DNA of 18,574 bases from Saccoglossus kowalevskii (Eukaryota > Hemichordata > Enteropneusta > Harrimaniidae): assembly GCF_000003605.2 (NCBI RefSeq), contig NW_003121911.1:931404-949977 (forward strand). The letters are read 5' to 3'. Position numbers and translations under genes: made by a program. Below the pieces are notes generated by a model. It was not told where the DNA came from. It was given only the letters and a program-made list of their open reading frames with translations, and ran no database searches. This document shows, one piece after another, positions 1 to 8,533 of this stretch. Every line of letters begins with the position of its first letter. Position 1 is the first letter of the stretch.

Positions 1-628
1 TATCACTCTCAATTAAAATCCCAGTCACGGGAGAGTGGTCTATTAATTATTTTACTTTTTCAGATTGAAATAGGTAGTCCATACACTCGTCTCAAATGGA
101 ATGTAATACTTATTTTGGTATCGTCCAGGCTGTGAGTGAGTGACATCACTCTGGATGAAGACACCTCAAAATATAAAATCAATTGAAAGCGATCCAACAT
201 TGTCAAAAAGCAGCGTAGAACAAATGAGCAATAATAATGTGCGTTGATGTCTCGGTGGGGGCGCTGCATAACATGCCTCATGACGGACCATCACTGCATC
301 CAGCAGTTCCTTCACGTCACGTGACAAAACAAATTTGACGTTGTTTAGCGAGAATTTTTTCAAATACTACACTTGAGAGTTACAAATATGTATGAAACAC
401 CTTTTGTAATAACATTGTTTGGGAAATACGTGTGTCCATTACATTAGAGCAATGGTCTATATTCAATGGGAAATTAAATCAACAAAAATCAATTCGTATG
501 ATTTGGGATAATCTTCATAGTAGAGTCATGAAATTTACTTGCACTATAACACAAATATATATATATCTATATAATATATATCGTTATTGCATTTCCAATC
601 TTATATCAAATCGGTACCATTCGGTAAA
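1..628. other. 3' flank of the minus-strand gene, no gene supported
   Basis: An AT dinucleotide run lies at 555-582. A minus-strand frame at 166-363 is open for about 65 codons but begins with a non-ATG codon and shows no clear splice sites. It overlaps another open minus-strand frame at 60-281, so neither is convincing. No canonical polyadenylation hexamer for the minus-strand gene was seen; an AGTAAA variant lies near 534-540. Confidence 0.4.
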
Positions 629-1872
629 TTATTCGTTATTATCGCTGTCCGAGTCTGATGACGAGTTTGAACCCGTCTCATCACTTATTAAGTCCGTTTC
701 CAGTGAAAGGCTATCGCGGAAATGTGATACTCTGTCAGTAATAGTAACCATCTCGTTAGGTACCATAGCATAATCTGATTCCTCGACCGTTTCCAGCCAC
801 TTTCGACAGCGAACCCGGTTTTCCCTAAGGTATATCCTATCATCGTGAACTGTTTCGCGTAAATTGAACTCCATGGGCTCCGTCTCGGACAAACTTATAA
901 CAAGCTCCGCGTCAGGCAACTCACCTTCGTCGATGCTAAGTATACTCCGAGTCCTTCTTAATTTGGCCGCTGCTCGGCGATGTTCATTGCTATGGCAACA
1001 GGGGTTTGGTTCCTTGCAATATTCACATCGCTTTAGACTGTTTTTCATTGTGACAGTGTTTGATTCACTTGTTTTGACGTCAGGGTTCGTGGAATCCCCG
1101 GGCTTGCTCTGGTTGTTTTCTTTTATAAAGTTCTGCCAGGATGGGGGTTTTGGTGGTTTTGTCATGACGAACTGTTGTTCCCTGCTGCATGGCAGCGTCC
1201 CTGTGATCGTATACTTCGATAAACTTTGGGAATTCCGGTGCAGTCTACCAAGATGACGGCTCAATGCTTGCACTGGTTTAGTTACCTGATCTACGCTGCA
1301 AGCATGTTTTGTACTAACGTCAGTGATTAGACTCTTACTCGAATTACCACAGTCTATTTTCAGATTATTTAAATCCGTCAGGGTCGGACAGGAATGCGCC
1401 GATTTTAAATTATGCCCTGCGCTCCTCTTGTCTTTATACGCATTTTTCCTCGTTGCACAGGGATGGCTTTTTCTAAGTTCTTTTGACACGACCCTCGAAG
1501 ACTGCCTCCGATGTGTAACCGACGTAAACTCTAGTGGCATATCCGAATTGTTTGTGTTATTCATACACAATACTCTGCCTGGTTTTCCATTTTCCGCCTC
1601 GTTGGGCTTCTCTCCGGTACTCGGATTCAACGCAGACATTCGCGCACAGCCAATTTTCTCTTGTGACTTTCTCCTCTGTCTTGTTGACGCAGTGCACTCT
1701 TGGATTCGACTCGAACAACTTCCAACGCCGTCCGCGTTTTCAGTTTGCACACATATTTTTGAACCGCTTTTGCTCGTGGTAATCCCCGGAGCGAGTCTAG
1801 TCTTCGTACTTATTTGGTTCATCGTCATGTCGGCCGTTGGATCCTGGCTAGTCTGTGAGTAAGGCGATACAG
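629..1872 (-). CDS. Last coding exon of an unrecognised Ser-rich protein
   Basis: The family was not recognised and no function is assigned. From the internal ATG at 1828 the frame is open for 399 codons to a TAA at 629-631, exceptional for this AT-rich window. Upstream it stays open to a stop at 1910-1912, so the exon probably begins at an acceptor, either gttccctag (exon from 1872) or ttgtatag (exon from 1881). Both are in phase with the exon ending at 4575. In 399-residue numbering: residues 1-260 are basic, Ser/Thr/Asn-rich and probably disordered; 224-231 are proline-rich (PPKPPSW); 268-283 hold a Cys/His cluster (C268, C271, C277, C278, H279, H283), possibly metal-binding but matching no zinc finger I know; 300-365 are acidic and look the most folded; 380-399 form an acidic Ser/Asp tail. 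No signal peptide or membrane segment is visible, and no clear AATAAA follows the stop. Open frames on the opposite strand (864-1256, 1323-1862) are shadows. Confidence 0.72.
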
Positions 1873-3697
1873 CTAGGGAACCTATACAATATGATAAGTA
1901 AAAACACTGTTATAAACACCTGTCAAATTAATGCACCTAATCAATAACTTTACTAGATTTGCATAAACGCAGGGTTGCGTACAGCCGGAATGAAATGATT
2001 AGTAACAAGTCATTGTAAATGGCATAGTCCCCGTCTACAAGTACCTTAACATTTTTAAATCTGTGAAATCACGGAGATTAAGCTTAGAAATAAATGACAG
2101 GGACAGGGTGAAAAATGACCGGCAGACGGCCATCAAGATGAATCGGAGCTTAATAAGTGTGCAAACCTTCAAAACTTCAAACCAATGTGTATTGTTGCCA
2201 TCGAACCCCAATCGACCCAGTCATATCATAGTTTCTTTAGGAATTAACTACTTTATTCCTAAAATGCAGTCGTTCGGCAAAATTTGATCAGATCGCAAAA
2301 CAAAATGATGATTGATGATTGTCCGAGAACTGGTTATGGCTATTCAAATACGTTTCCATGAAATGGCCGGAAGGCCCACGAACACGCCCGTTGGAACCCG
2401 AATTAATAGTTTTCGGACTTCTCCGATCAAAAACAACCTTTTTCAGCGAAGCTATGTGTTGCAAACTTGCTGTCAAATAAATAAAGATCAAAATATTTCT
2501 CGGTTCTGTCCATCAGCCGAATGAGAAAAAATAAAGCATTTTCTTATTACATTTGTTGTTATGTACGTGAGTCTGTAAGTCTAGAAAAAAAAAACAATAT
2601 TTCGAATTGATCAGGTGACCATTCAGTAAGCTGACACCACCCAGACCAGTACTCGGCAAGAAATCGCAGTGCTATCACGCTGTGTGGCTATGTTCTGAAC
2701 ATCACACGCGCAGTTACAGCAACGCTAATACTTGTCTTATAAATGCACATTAGTGTTAAGATAAAATGGCTGTCGAACAAGATCTATAACGTATATATCG
2801 TGGAAATACCATTTTGTTAGACAATCTATGTATTTGTATGGCGCCTGTTAATTCCAAAATGACACCGATTAACTAAAACAAACTAAAAACAGACGGACAG
2901 ACTGAAAGACAGACTGGGACAGGCAGCCGGACTTGCACAAAATGATAGACAGCATAGCACTAAGGCACATTATTTTAAAAAGATTAGAATATATAAAGTT
3001 GTATCCAACGACACAATATATTGCTGTTAACAGCGAATGAATTGTTTGATTAACATGTGTTCTGCCGCCCATTTATATTCAATATAATAGTATTCTTTAT
3101 ATATATATAGAAAGATATCCCGCCTCTCGTTGCACTCTATTACAGGTGGGTTACGCGTCTACACTATGAATACTAACTAATCCACAAAATCCAGAGCCAG
3201 TAATAAGTCCATGCAATATAGGTATATGAGGATTACAGTTAATCGGCATTCACTCAAGGATATGGACTAATCCGGTGGGGAGAAGATGGTCAGATTCAAA
3301 AGTTTCCTGGTGAAACGAACAAGGCAAACGGTACACATATCGCCCAAAAGGAAGACTACAGAAAAATATATCGGATGAATCGAAGCAATAAGTTACCTTT
3401 ATTCGAGGTGACAGTTTTACCGACCCAGAATCGAACACACGCTTTATGAATGCAACTTAGTTGTTATGCATATGTCAGTTGCCTAAAAAGGGTAATCCTA
3501 CTGTTCATTTGTATTATATCCGTTGCGCTCGGTACAGACACCATCGTGATATTGAAGTAAAATACCGCTGTGTAAATATCATTGTTGTGGCAGTATGCAA
3601 TATGAAATGTCCTTGTTAGTAATTGTCATCCTACTTCCCTTTGGTCAAATAACGCGTTTATCTGGTACGCCCCCAACAAATAGAGCTGACTGGAGCC

Positions 3698-3711
3698 GGG
3701 GGGGGGGGGGG
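3698..3711 (+). repeat. Poly-G tract, 14 nt
   Basis: An uninterrupted run of 14 G on the plus strand stands in otherwise mixed sequence. Similar runs lie at 5742-5752 and 6718-6730, all with G on the same strand. Confidence 0.9.
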
Positions 3712-4392
3712 TAAGGCGGCCGTAGTAGCCGGATAGGGCAAGTAACATCAGACATCCGTCTCAAACTTTACACGCTGCTCCAATTGTTGTGCATTTCCTC
3801 TCAAGCCTGTACTGACCGTAACTTATTTAGATCCAATGAACTTGAAGAAACGATTGATTATGTTGCTCTGATTGTATATTCGGCAACGTTTTGACGTCCG
3901 CGAAAATTCCAGTTTAAACTGACACAAAATCAACTATCGATCGCTGAAGTTCGGTAATGCTGGTGGTGGTAAACAACCTAACACGTGAATAAGAAACGCA
4001 CCGGACATCGAACATAAAGCCATCGTCTAACCATTGACTGCCAATGTGCTTAACAAAAAGCGGAATCATACAGCGAACAAAAGTGCCTATTGACAGTGGG
4101 AAGCCACGGGTGAACCCCGCTACAATGAGTTTTCCCGTCCGATGACCTTTTTACATTGAGGTCACGAGTTTTTTTAACAACAGCAATTATTGAATACAAA
4201 GCAGCATTCATTTGAAACGCATTCATTAGTATGAAATCAAGACTGAGTTTTTATGATCATGTCCTTGCATCCGACATCTTCGCAAAGTAATGTGTGTTTC
4301 TGAATCTCTCATCCTTGCTGAATGATTAATGTATGAATTGTCAGATTTTTCAACAGAATATTATTATAATACTGTCTACGTGATGATGATCG

Positions 4393-4509
4393 ATTGGCCC
4401 ATGGGCTCTTTACTTGTAGTACCTTCCATGATTGGCCAAATTGACAATGTTACAGTGTAAACACGTGGGATCCACTCTCCTAACGTGTTCATCACATCCT
4501 TTATATAAA
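4393..4509 (+). promoter_or_regulatory. Possible plus-strand promoter inside the intron
   Basis: Two ATTGG motifs (inverted CCAAT) lie at 4393-4397 and 4431-4435, each embedded in a palindrome (GCCCATGGGC at 4397-4406, TTGGCCAA at 4432-4439). TATATAAA follows at 4502-4509. This order and spacing fits an NF-Y plus TATA promoter firing rightward at about 4535. No convincing plus-strand coding frame follows, so this could be an antisense or non-coding transcript, or coincidence. Confidence 0.25.
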
Positions 4510-4574
4510 CACGGTCATAGCGCACAACCTATCGTAATTTATGAGTTATACTAACAACTATAATTGAAACTCAC

Positions 4575-4704
4575 CAGTGCCACAAATCCGACGGAGGGGG
4601 GATTTAACGAGCTTCCACCAGGAAGAGCGGGGCTTACTCAGTTCAGTTCTGTTGCTGGCTTCTTTCATATCTGGATTTTTCAGCCGACGGCAATAAGCAG
4701 GCAT
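4575..4704 (-). CDS. Probable first coding exon of the same minus-strand gene
   Basis: The ATG at 4704-4702 has a purine at -3 and opens 43 codons plus one base. They end exactly at a perfect consensus donor, CTG|GTGAGT, with the exon's last base at 4575. Without splicing the frame runs only five more codons to a stop. The donor leaves phase 1, which matches the acceptors at 1872 and 1881 of the long exon and gives a total of 457 or 460 residues. The encoded piece is basic, with two adjacent tryptophans and a run like SWWKLVKSPLRRICGT. The frame is also open upstream to about 4848 but has no ATG there, so 4704 is the preferred start. Joining the two exons is an inference from phase and strand. 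An extra exon in the 2.7-kb intron, or a separate gene, is possible. Confidence 0.5.
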
Positions 4705-5032
4705 CGCCTTAAGCCAGACGCTCCCACAAACTGTGCGACAGCTTGCTTTGCTTTCCACGGATCCAGTAACGTCGTCAGAAAGGGGAACGACCTGTACTTC
4801 CTTTCGCAGCGTTGAAGTGAAGTATGACAAACATCCAATCACGCCAATTCACTGCATGTGTATCGGTGTCGGCGAATCCCAACCACAGTGCTTAGTGTGT
4901 GTGAGGCGGACACAGTTATTGTCTTTGAATATTCCCACACGAATTACAGTCGGTGATTGCACATTCTTTGGGGTTAATAATGATATGTAACCCATCAAAA
5001 ATGTTTTTTATCAAATAGGGCCTGTCGCAGCA

Positions 5033-5056
5033 CGCTAAGGTTATTCGCGCTTAGCG
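5033..5056. repeat. Small hairpin
   Basis: CGCTAAG at 5033-5039 pairs perfectly with CTTAGCG at 5050-5056 across a 10-nt loop. It lies in the presumed 5' leader of the minus-strand gene. It may be a chance hairpin. Confidence 0.3.
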
Positions 5057-5148
5057 ACGTCAAAGGATGCGTGCCCCGCATGTATGGGGGAAATCACGGA
5101 GCTGAAGGAACACTCATACAAAACACAGACTTGAGTGTAGGATTGGGC

Positions 5149-5156
5149 TATTTATA
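5149..5156 (-). promoter_or_regulatory. TATA box for the minus-strand gene
   Basis: Read on the minus strand the site is C-TATAAATA-GCCC, a near-perfect metazoan TATA element. Usual spacing would put the start of transcription near 5125, leaving a leader of about 420 nt before the ATG at 4704. That leader would contain several upstream ATGs (for example at 5117 and 5081), so it is either translationally restrained or interrupted by a non-coding intron that I cannot define. AT-rich DNA yields TATA matches by chance. Confidence 0.35.
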
Positions 5157-5308
5157 GTATACATGTCATTAATTGCAACGCATTACCACACCACGCCACT
5201 TGGCACAGTTAGTTTGGTCTGGTATATTTCAAATTCCCGTTTCGTTGACTGGTTTACAGACCCAAACAATGTTGATACCAAGTTATAAACATCTCATTAC
5301 GTTGTGTA

Positions 5309-5332
5309 GCGTTGCGTTGCGTCGCGTTGCGC
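5309..5332 (+). repeat. GCGTT-type pentamer repeat
   Basis: About five imperfect GCGTT/GCGTC pentamers in tandem. On the minus strand they read as repeated NATQR inside an open frame (5254-5556). That frame starts at an ATG but shows no recognisable protein. Confidence 0.75.
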
Positions 5333-5741
5333 GACCGAAGATTATGACAATAGGTAACACAATAGGTACAGGCACATAAACGTGGTCGTCGCCTTAGAGG
5401 CATATTCAAATGGTCAAAGCGCAGTACCCGGCACGTTGACTCAACGAGACAGTATCGAATAACTATCCTTAAAGAACGGTAATTATAATCCAATTCCGCG
5501 GCAGTGAGTCTCCGAGGGGGTCTACTATTAAACAAAACGACGTATAATAGAGTCATATATCACTAGGCACTGGGCATAACCTAAAACAGGAAAGTAACCT
5601 GTTCGAAGAACAAGCAAAACAATCCATACTAACTAAATGTTCCGCATTTAATCCCCGTTAGGTGGAACTAAATTACTTAGCGACCTCAGTCACTCAATTT
5701 AACACCATGGCGCGGTGATATGACAATCAGTCTAGCCTACT

Positions 5742-5752
5742 GGGGGGGGGGG
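5742..5752 (+). repeat. Poly-G tract, 11 nt
   Basis: An uninterrupted run of 11 G on the plus strand, ending in GCGTGTG. Confidence 0.9.
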
Positions 5753-6717
5753 CGTGTGAGAGGACGCCGTATCATTATCGGCGCGGTCCTTATTTGTCAA
5801 GATAACATGCTCACAATTTTGAAAAACTAGACAGTTATATTAAAATATGTTCAAGCACGAAAACAAACAGTAGAGTTATGTGAAACTTATGTTCTAATAT
5901 GCTAATCACTTCAAATTCCAGGCTACGTGATTTGTTATCAGTCCAACTCAACGTTGTCGCTACGGGTGTCGACACAGAAAGACCTCCACCCACCCCGGCT
6001 ATCGCAATTCATTCTAATGAAACGATTGATTGATACGCTGGTGAGAGACGGGGCAAATCGTTATCGTAACTGACAATCTTTTTAATTGTAATAAACATCG
6101 TTTCCCATGGTCCAGTAGTTGAACTTATTGCTCAGGTCCCCTACCTGTCTGTGTAATCGGATTTCCGTGGACCAGACACGGGATATCCAAACATGTCAGT
6201 TGAACGATTATTTTCGTCCTAATCACAATCATTTATGCGTGACGTGCTTATTTCGCATATTATTAATTTTCGTTAAAAAGTTATTAGCTATGTTCAGCAA
6301 GTTTAAATGGCGGTGGCCTCGCGCATGCGTGGCGCGACGACCAATGTCCTTTAAACCTCACGCAGACCTCATGACTTGGAGTAGTAGTATATTTATCCTC
6401 TGACAACTTAACCAATCCCCACGCGGAGATCAACTATATTATCTCAACTGCTAATACGATATGCACAATACTGTAACAGATGATGCAAATGGCGAAGATT
6501 GAATGTAGCCTTGATTTGACAGTTGGGTCAACGAATACTTTCGTGGTAGGGCAAGGCCGTAGGAAGCAAAAATTAGTTGGTCCGGCCATCTATCTAGGGC
6601 CGTAGGCCCGAGGCGTATGATGACGTGGGCCGAAGGATCACGTCTGCTAGGGGGATGGGATGCAAAAGTGGTTCGGCTATAGCCGGTATGGCCAGTACGG
6701 TTCCTACGGTCTTAGGA

Positions 6718-6730
6718 GGGGGGGGGGGGG
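6718..6730 (+). repeat. Poly-G tract, 13 nt
   Basis: An uninterrupted run of 13 G on the plus strand, preceded by AGGA. It accounts for the poly-proline in the overlapping minus-strand open frame (6594-6878), which starts at a non-ATG codon and is not treated as a gene. Confidence 0.9.
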
Positions 6731-7473
6731 TCATTTGAATGTCACTACCTGTGTTCGCATCCGTTCTGGGATAACCGGGGCATCTGTCGTCTTGATGTTC
6801 GCAATGGTAAATATCCTTCTCAGAAGCTGGTAGAACATGGTCGGTGAGACGTAGAAATGACACCATGCGCCCAATCAATTTTCGTGATTCACGAATTCAA
6901 GTCTAAAGACACATATTAAACGACTGACAATCCACATGCAATGTAATACATAACAATCAACAACTGATGACAAGGTACACTGCAACACATGGCCATATCT
7001 GAGAGAGAAAGATATAAGACCTCAAGCCAAGCAGTGATGACAGGTGTTTGGAAACTACGTGCAGCTGGGCATATGCTACCTGTCATATGACAATCCAGTA
7101 CCAAGTGGGGTGTGCCCGGTCAGGTGGACGTTATGAGAACTCGTGACTGAGAACACTCTTTCGATTTTTTTTTTAAATAGCACATGAACCATAAATTACA
7201 TTTGTGCTAATAAATTGGTAAATACATAGCGATATTAAGTCAATGTAATATTGCATATATTTATGATAATATCATAACGTAGTAGATGGTGGATTTTTTG
7301 ACAACCAAAAGTTCAGCACTTACACTTTTTATGCTGTCTGATTGTCCATATTTGATATCGTACCAAGTCATTGATACCTGTCATTTTTAGTTTACAGGGT
7401 ATATTACAGTAGGTTGCGAAAACAGACCCGAAAACTACTTTACATTCTAACCCCATTGGACAATGTCACACTG

Positions 7474-7617
7474 TAAAATACTTTATTTTCGCTGAAGGGA
7501 TGGTTCAGTGAAAATAAAATCCAGCGAATATACTTATTTTTTCTACATTTTAAATTCCACTCAGCAACAATCAGTGAAAATAAACTAATTAATTCCTGGT
7601 AGAAATAAAGTATTTTA
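7474..7617. mobile_element. 144-bp MITE-like palindromic element
   Basis: TAAAATACTTTATTT at 7474-7488 is the exact reverse complement of 7603-7617, 15 bp with no mismatch. If the outermost TA is counted as the target duplication, the layout matches a Tc1/mariner-type MITE inserted at TA. Inside, TCAGTGAAAATAAA occurs twice directly (7505-7518, 7571-7584), and an inverted near-copy (ATTTTCGCTGA, 7485-7495) follows the left end. There is no coding capacity. The family was not identified. AT-rich inverted repeats can arise by chance, but 15 perfect bases at 144-bp span plus internal duplications makes this unlikely. Confidence 0.5.
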
Positions 7618-8142
7618 AAATATAAAAATTATCGCGGTGTTGTTTGGCGGCAATCGACGGAGAGTCATACACTTCCCTGTCGCCACCGATATAATTAACC
7701 ACCGACTAAAATCAGTGTGCGTGTGCCGTATTAAAATCCTTGTCAGGACACTCTGCCGCCGCGTCCGAAACGACAACTATAAGCTGGGTTGCCGTACTTA
7801 GCACAGTGCATGGGCACCGTGCTCGTATGAAGAAGGACAGTAGATCCACCGACAGCAAAATAATAGAGACCACTAGGGATCTACTTAGTCTGTTTGAATA
7901 ATATTGACACTTGTCATTCTGTTTTACATACGGTGGATTGCCACTATTGACCTCTAAATACACAGTAGCCATTCCCTACTGTCCATTTTACTTGCTAGAA
8001 CAATATGCGACGTGTGGGAGATATTCCCGACCCAGCGTAAGGATATATCACGATGCAGGGTGTTGTTGAACGCAAGCGTGTTTTCCTTTCGTCCATGAAT
8101 GAATGAATAACATTAGTTTTGCTCATCTTTGTTCAAGCGCTT
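7618..8142. other. Intergenic, no gene firmly supported
   Basis: A minus-strand frame at 7712-7972 starts at an ATG in good context (GGAATGG) and runs 86 codons with one hydrophobic stretch. It has no recognisable domain and could be chance. A short GAAT run lies at about 8096-8107. Confidence 0.35.
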
Positions 8143-8346
8143 ATGTATGTGATGCATATCTCGTTCTGCGTTGGCTCTTGCCGAGACGAAATCCAACTAA
8201 ACGATGAAATACATAAGGTATGCATTACCTGGTGCACGAGTGGGTACCCGTTGACGTTTACCGACCAGTGTGTTTGTCCACATGTGAAAGTCCATGCAAC
8301 CTTTAAATCAGTAGCCTCGTGGATTACATTCTGTGAACTCGTTTAA
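8143..8346 (+). CDS. Candidate small cysteine-rich secreted peptide exon
   Basis: From the ATG at 8143 the frame runs 67 codons to a TAA at 8344-8346; upstream it is open to 8119 with hydrophobic codons. The first dozen residues are hydrophobic and could be part of a signal peptide completed by an upstream exon (a possible acceptor, cattag, ends at 8116). Six Cys follow within 37 residues, spaced C-x3-C-x13-C-x3-C-x11-C-x-C. The CxxxC and CxC elements recall cysteine-stabilised alpha-beta peptides (defensins and related peptides), but the usual middle Cys arrangement is not met. An AAG|GTATGC donor-like site at about 8216-8224 could split the frame. No homology was recognised, and a chance open frame is at least as likely. 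Confidence 0.2.
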   Translation: MYVMHISFCVGSCRDEIQLNDEIHKVCITWCTSGYPLTFTDQCVCPHVKVHATFKSVASWITFCELV

Positions 8347-8439
8347 ACACATCCTCAAACAAGTCACCCAATGTTCATTTCCTGCCAGAACGGCTGCGCA
8401 GATTATGGCACAATACACATTTCCCTGTACTGCAGCTAC

Positions 8440-8470
8440 AACCAACCAACCAACCAACCAACCAACCAAC
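8440..8470 (+). repeat. AACC microsatellite
   Basis: Seven perfect AACC units plus a partial one, ending about 60 bp before the 31-bp minisatellite begins. Confidence 0.95.
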
Positions 8471-8533
8471 ACTTCCTTGTGGGATATGAAAGCTCATAAA
8501 CTGGAAGGATACTTCTGAAATATAGCAATACAG

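Larger units (their letters stand above)
1882..4574 (-). other. Putative intron 1 of the minus-strand gene
   Basis: This interval lies between the GTGAGT donor (4574-4569) and the acceptors near 1873-1882. It is AT-rich with no long ATG-initiated frame on either strand. It holds a degenerate purine-rich CAGA-like run at about 2889-2930, a TA-rich inverted repeat at about 3091-3112, a 14-G run at 3698-3711, and two inverted CCAAT motifs with a plus-strand TATA near 4393-4509. Open frames at 2312-2524 (plus) and 3250-3438 (minus) start at non-ATG codons and look like chance. Confidence 0.4.
5157..7470. other. Intergenic DNA, no gene supported
   Basis: Apart from the pentamer repeat and two poly-G runs, I see no gene. 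A GC-richer patch at 6545-6720 has short palindromes such as GGGCC-GTA-GGCCC (6597-6609). Open frames here (6119-6403, 6916-7104) lack matching splice sites, codon bias or recognisable motifs. A 13-mer, TCGCTACGGGTGT (5957-5969), recurs at 10363-10375 in the tandem repeat downstream. Confidence 0.4.

Noticed and set aside
864-1862. Long plus-strand open frames (864-1256, 1323-1862, 1534-1782)
   Set aside because: They lie entirely opposite the 399-codon minus-strand frame, which has the better composition, start and splice context; they are shadows.
3395-3445. tRNA-like B box (GTTCGATTCTGGGTCGG on the minus strand), possible SINE
   Set aside because: No matching A box at the right distance, no T-arm pairing and no tail; a single short match is not enough.
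5254-5556. 100-codon minus-strand frame with repeated NATQR
   Set aside because: The repeat is a pentamer microsatellite read in frame; the rest matches nothing and lies upstream of the likely TATA box.
6594-6878. 94-codon minus-strand frame with poly-proline
   Set aside because: It begins with a non-ATG codon, and the proline run comes from the poly-G tract.
7712-7972. 86-codon minus-strand frame with an ATG in good context and one hydrophobic segment
   Set aside because: No recognisable domain, no supporting promoter or splice structure, and the length is compatible with chance.
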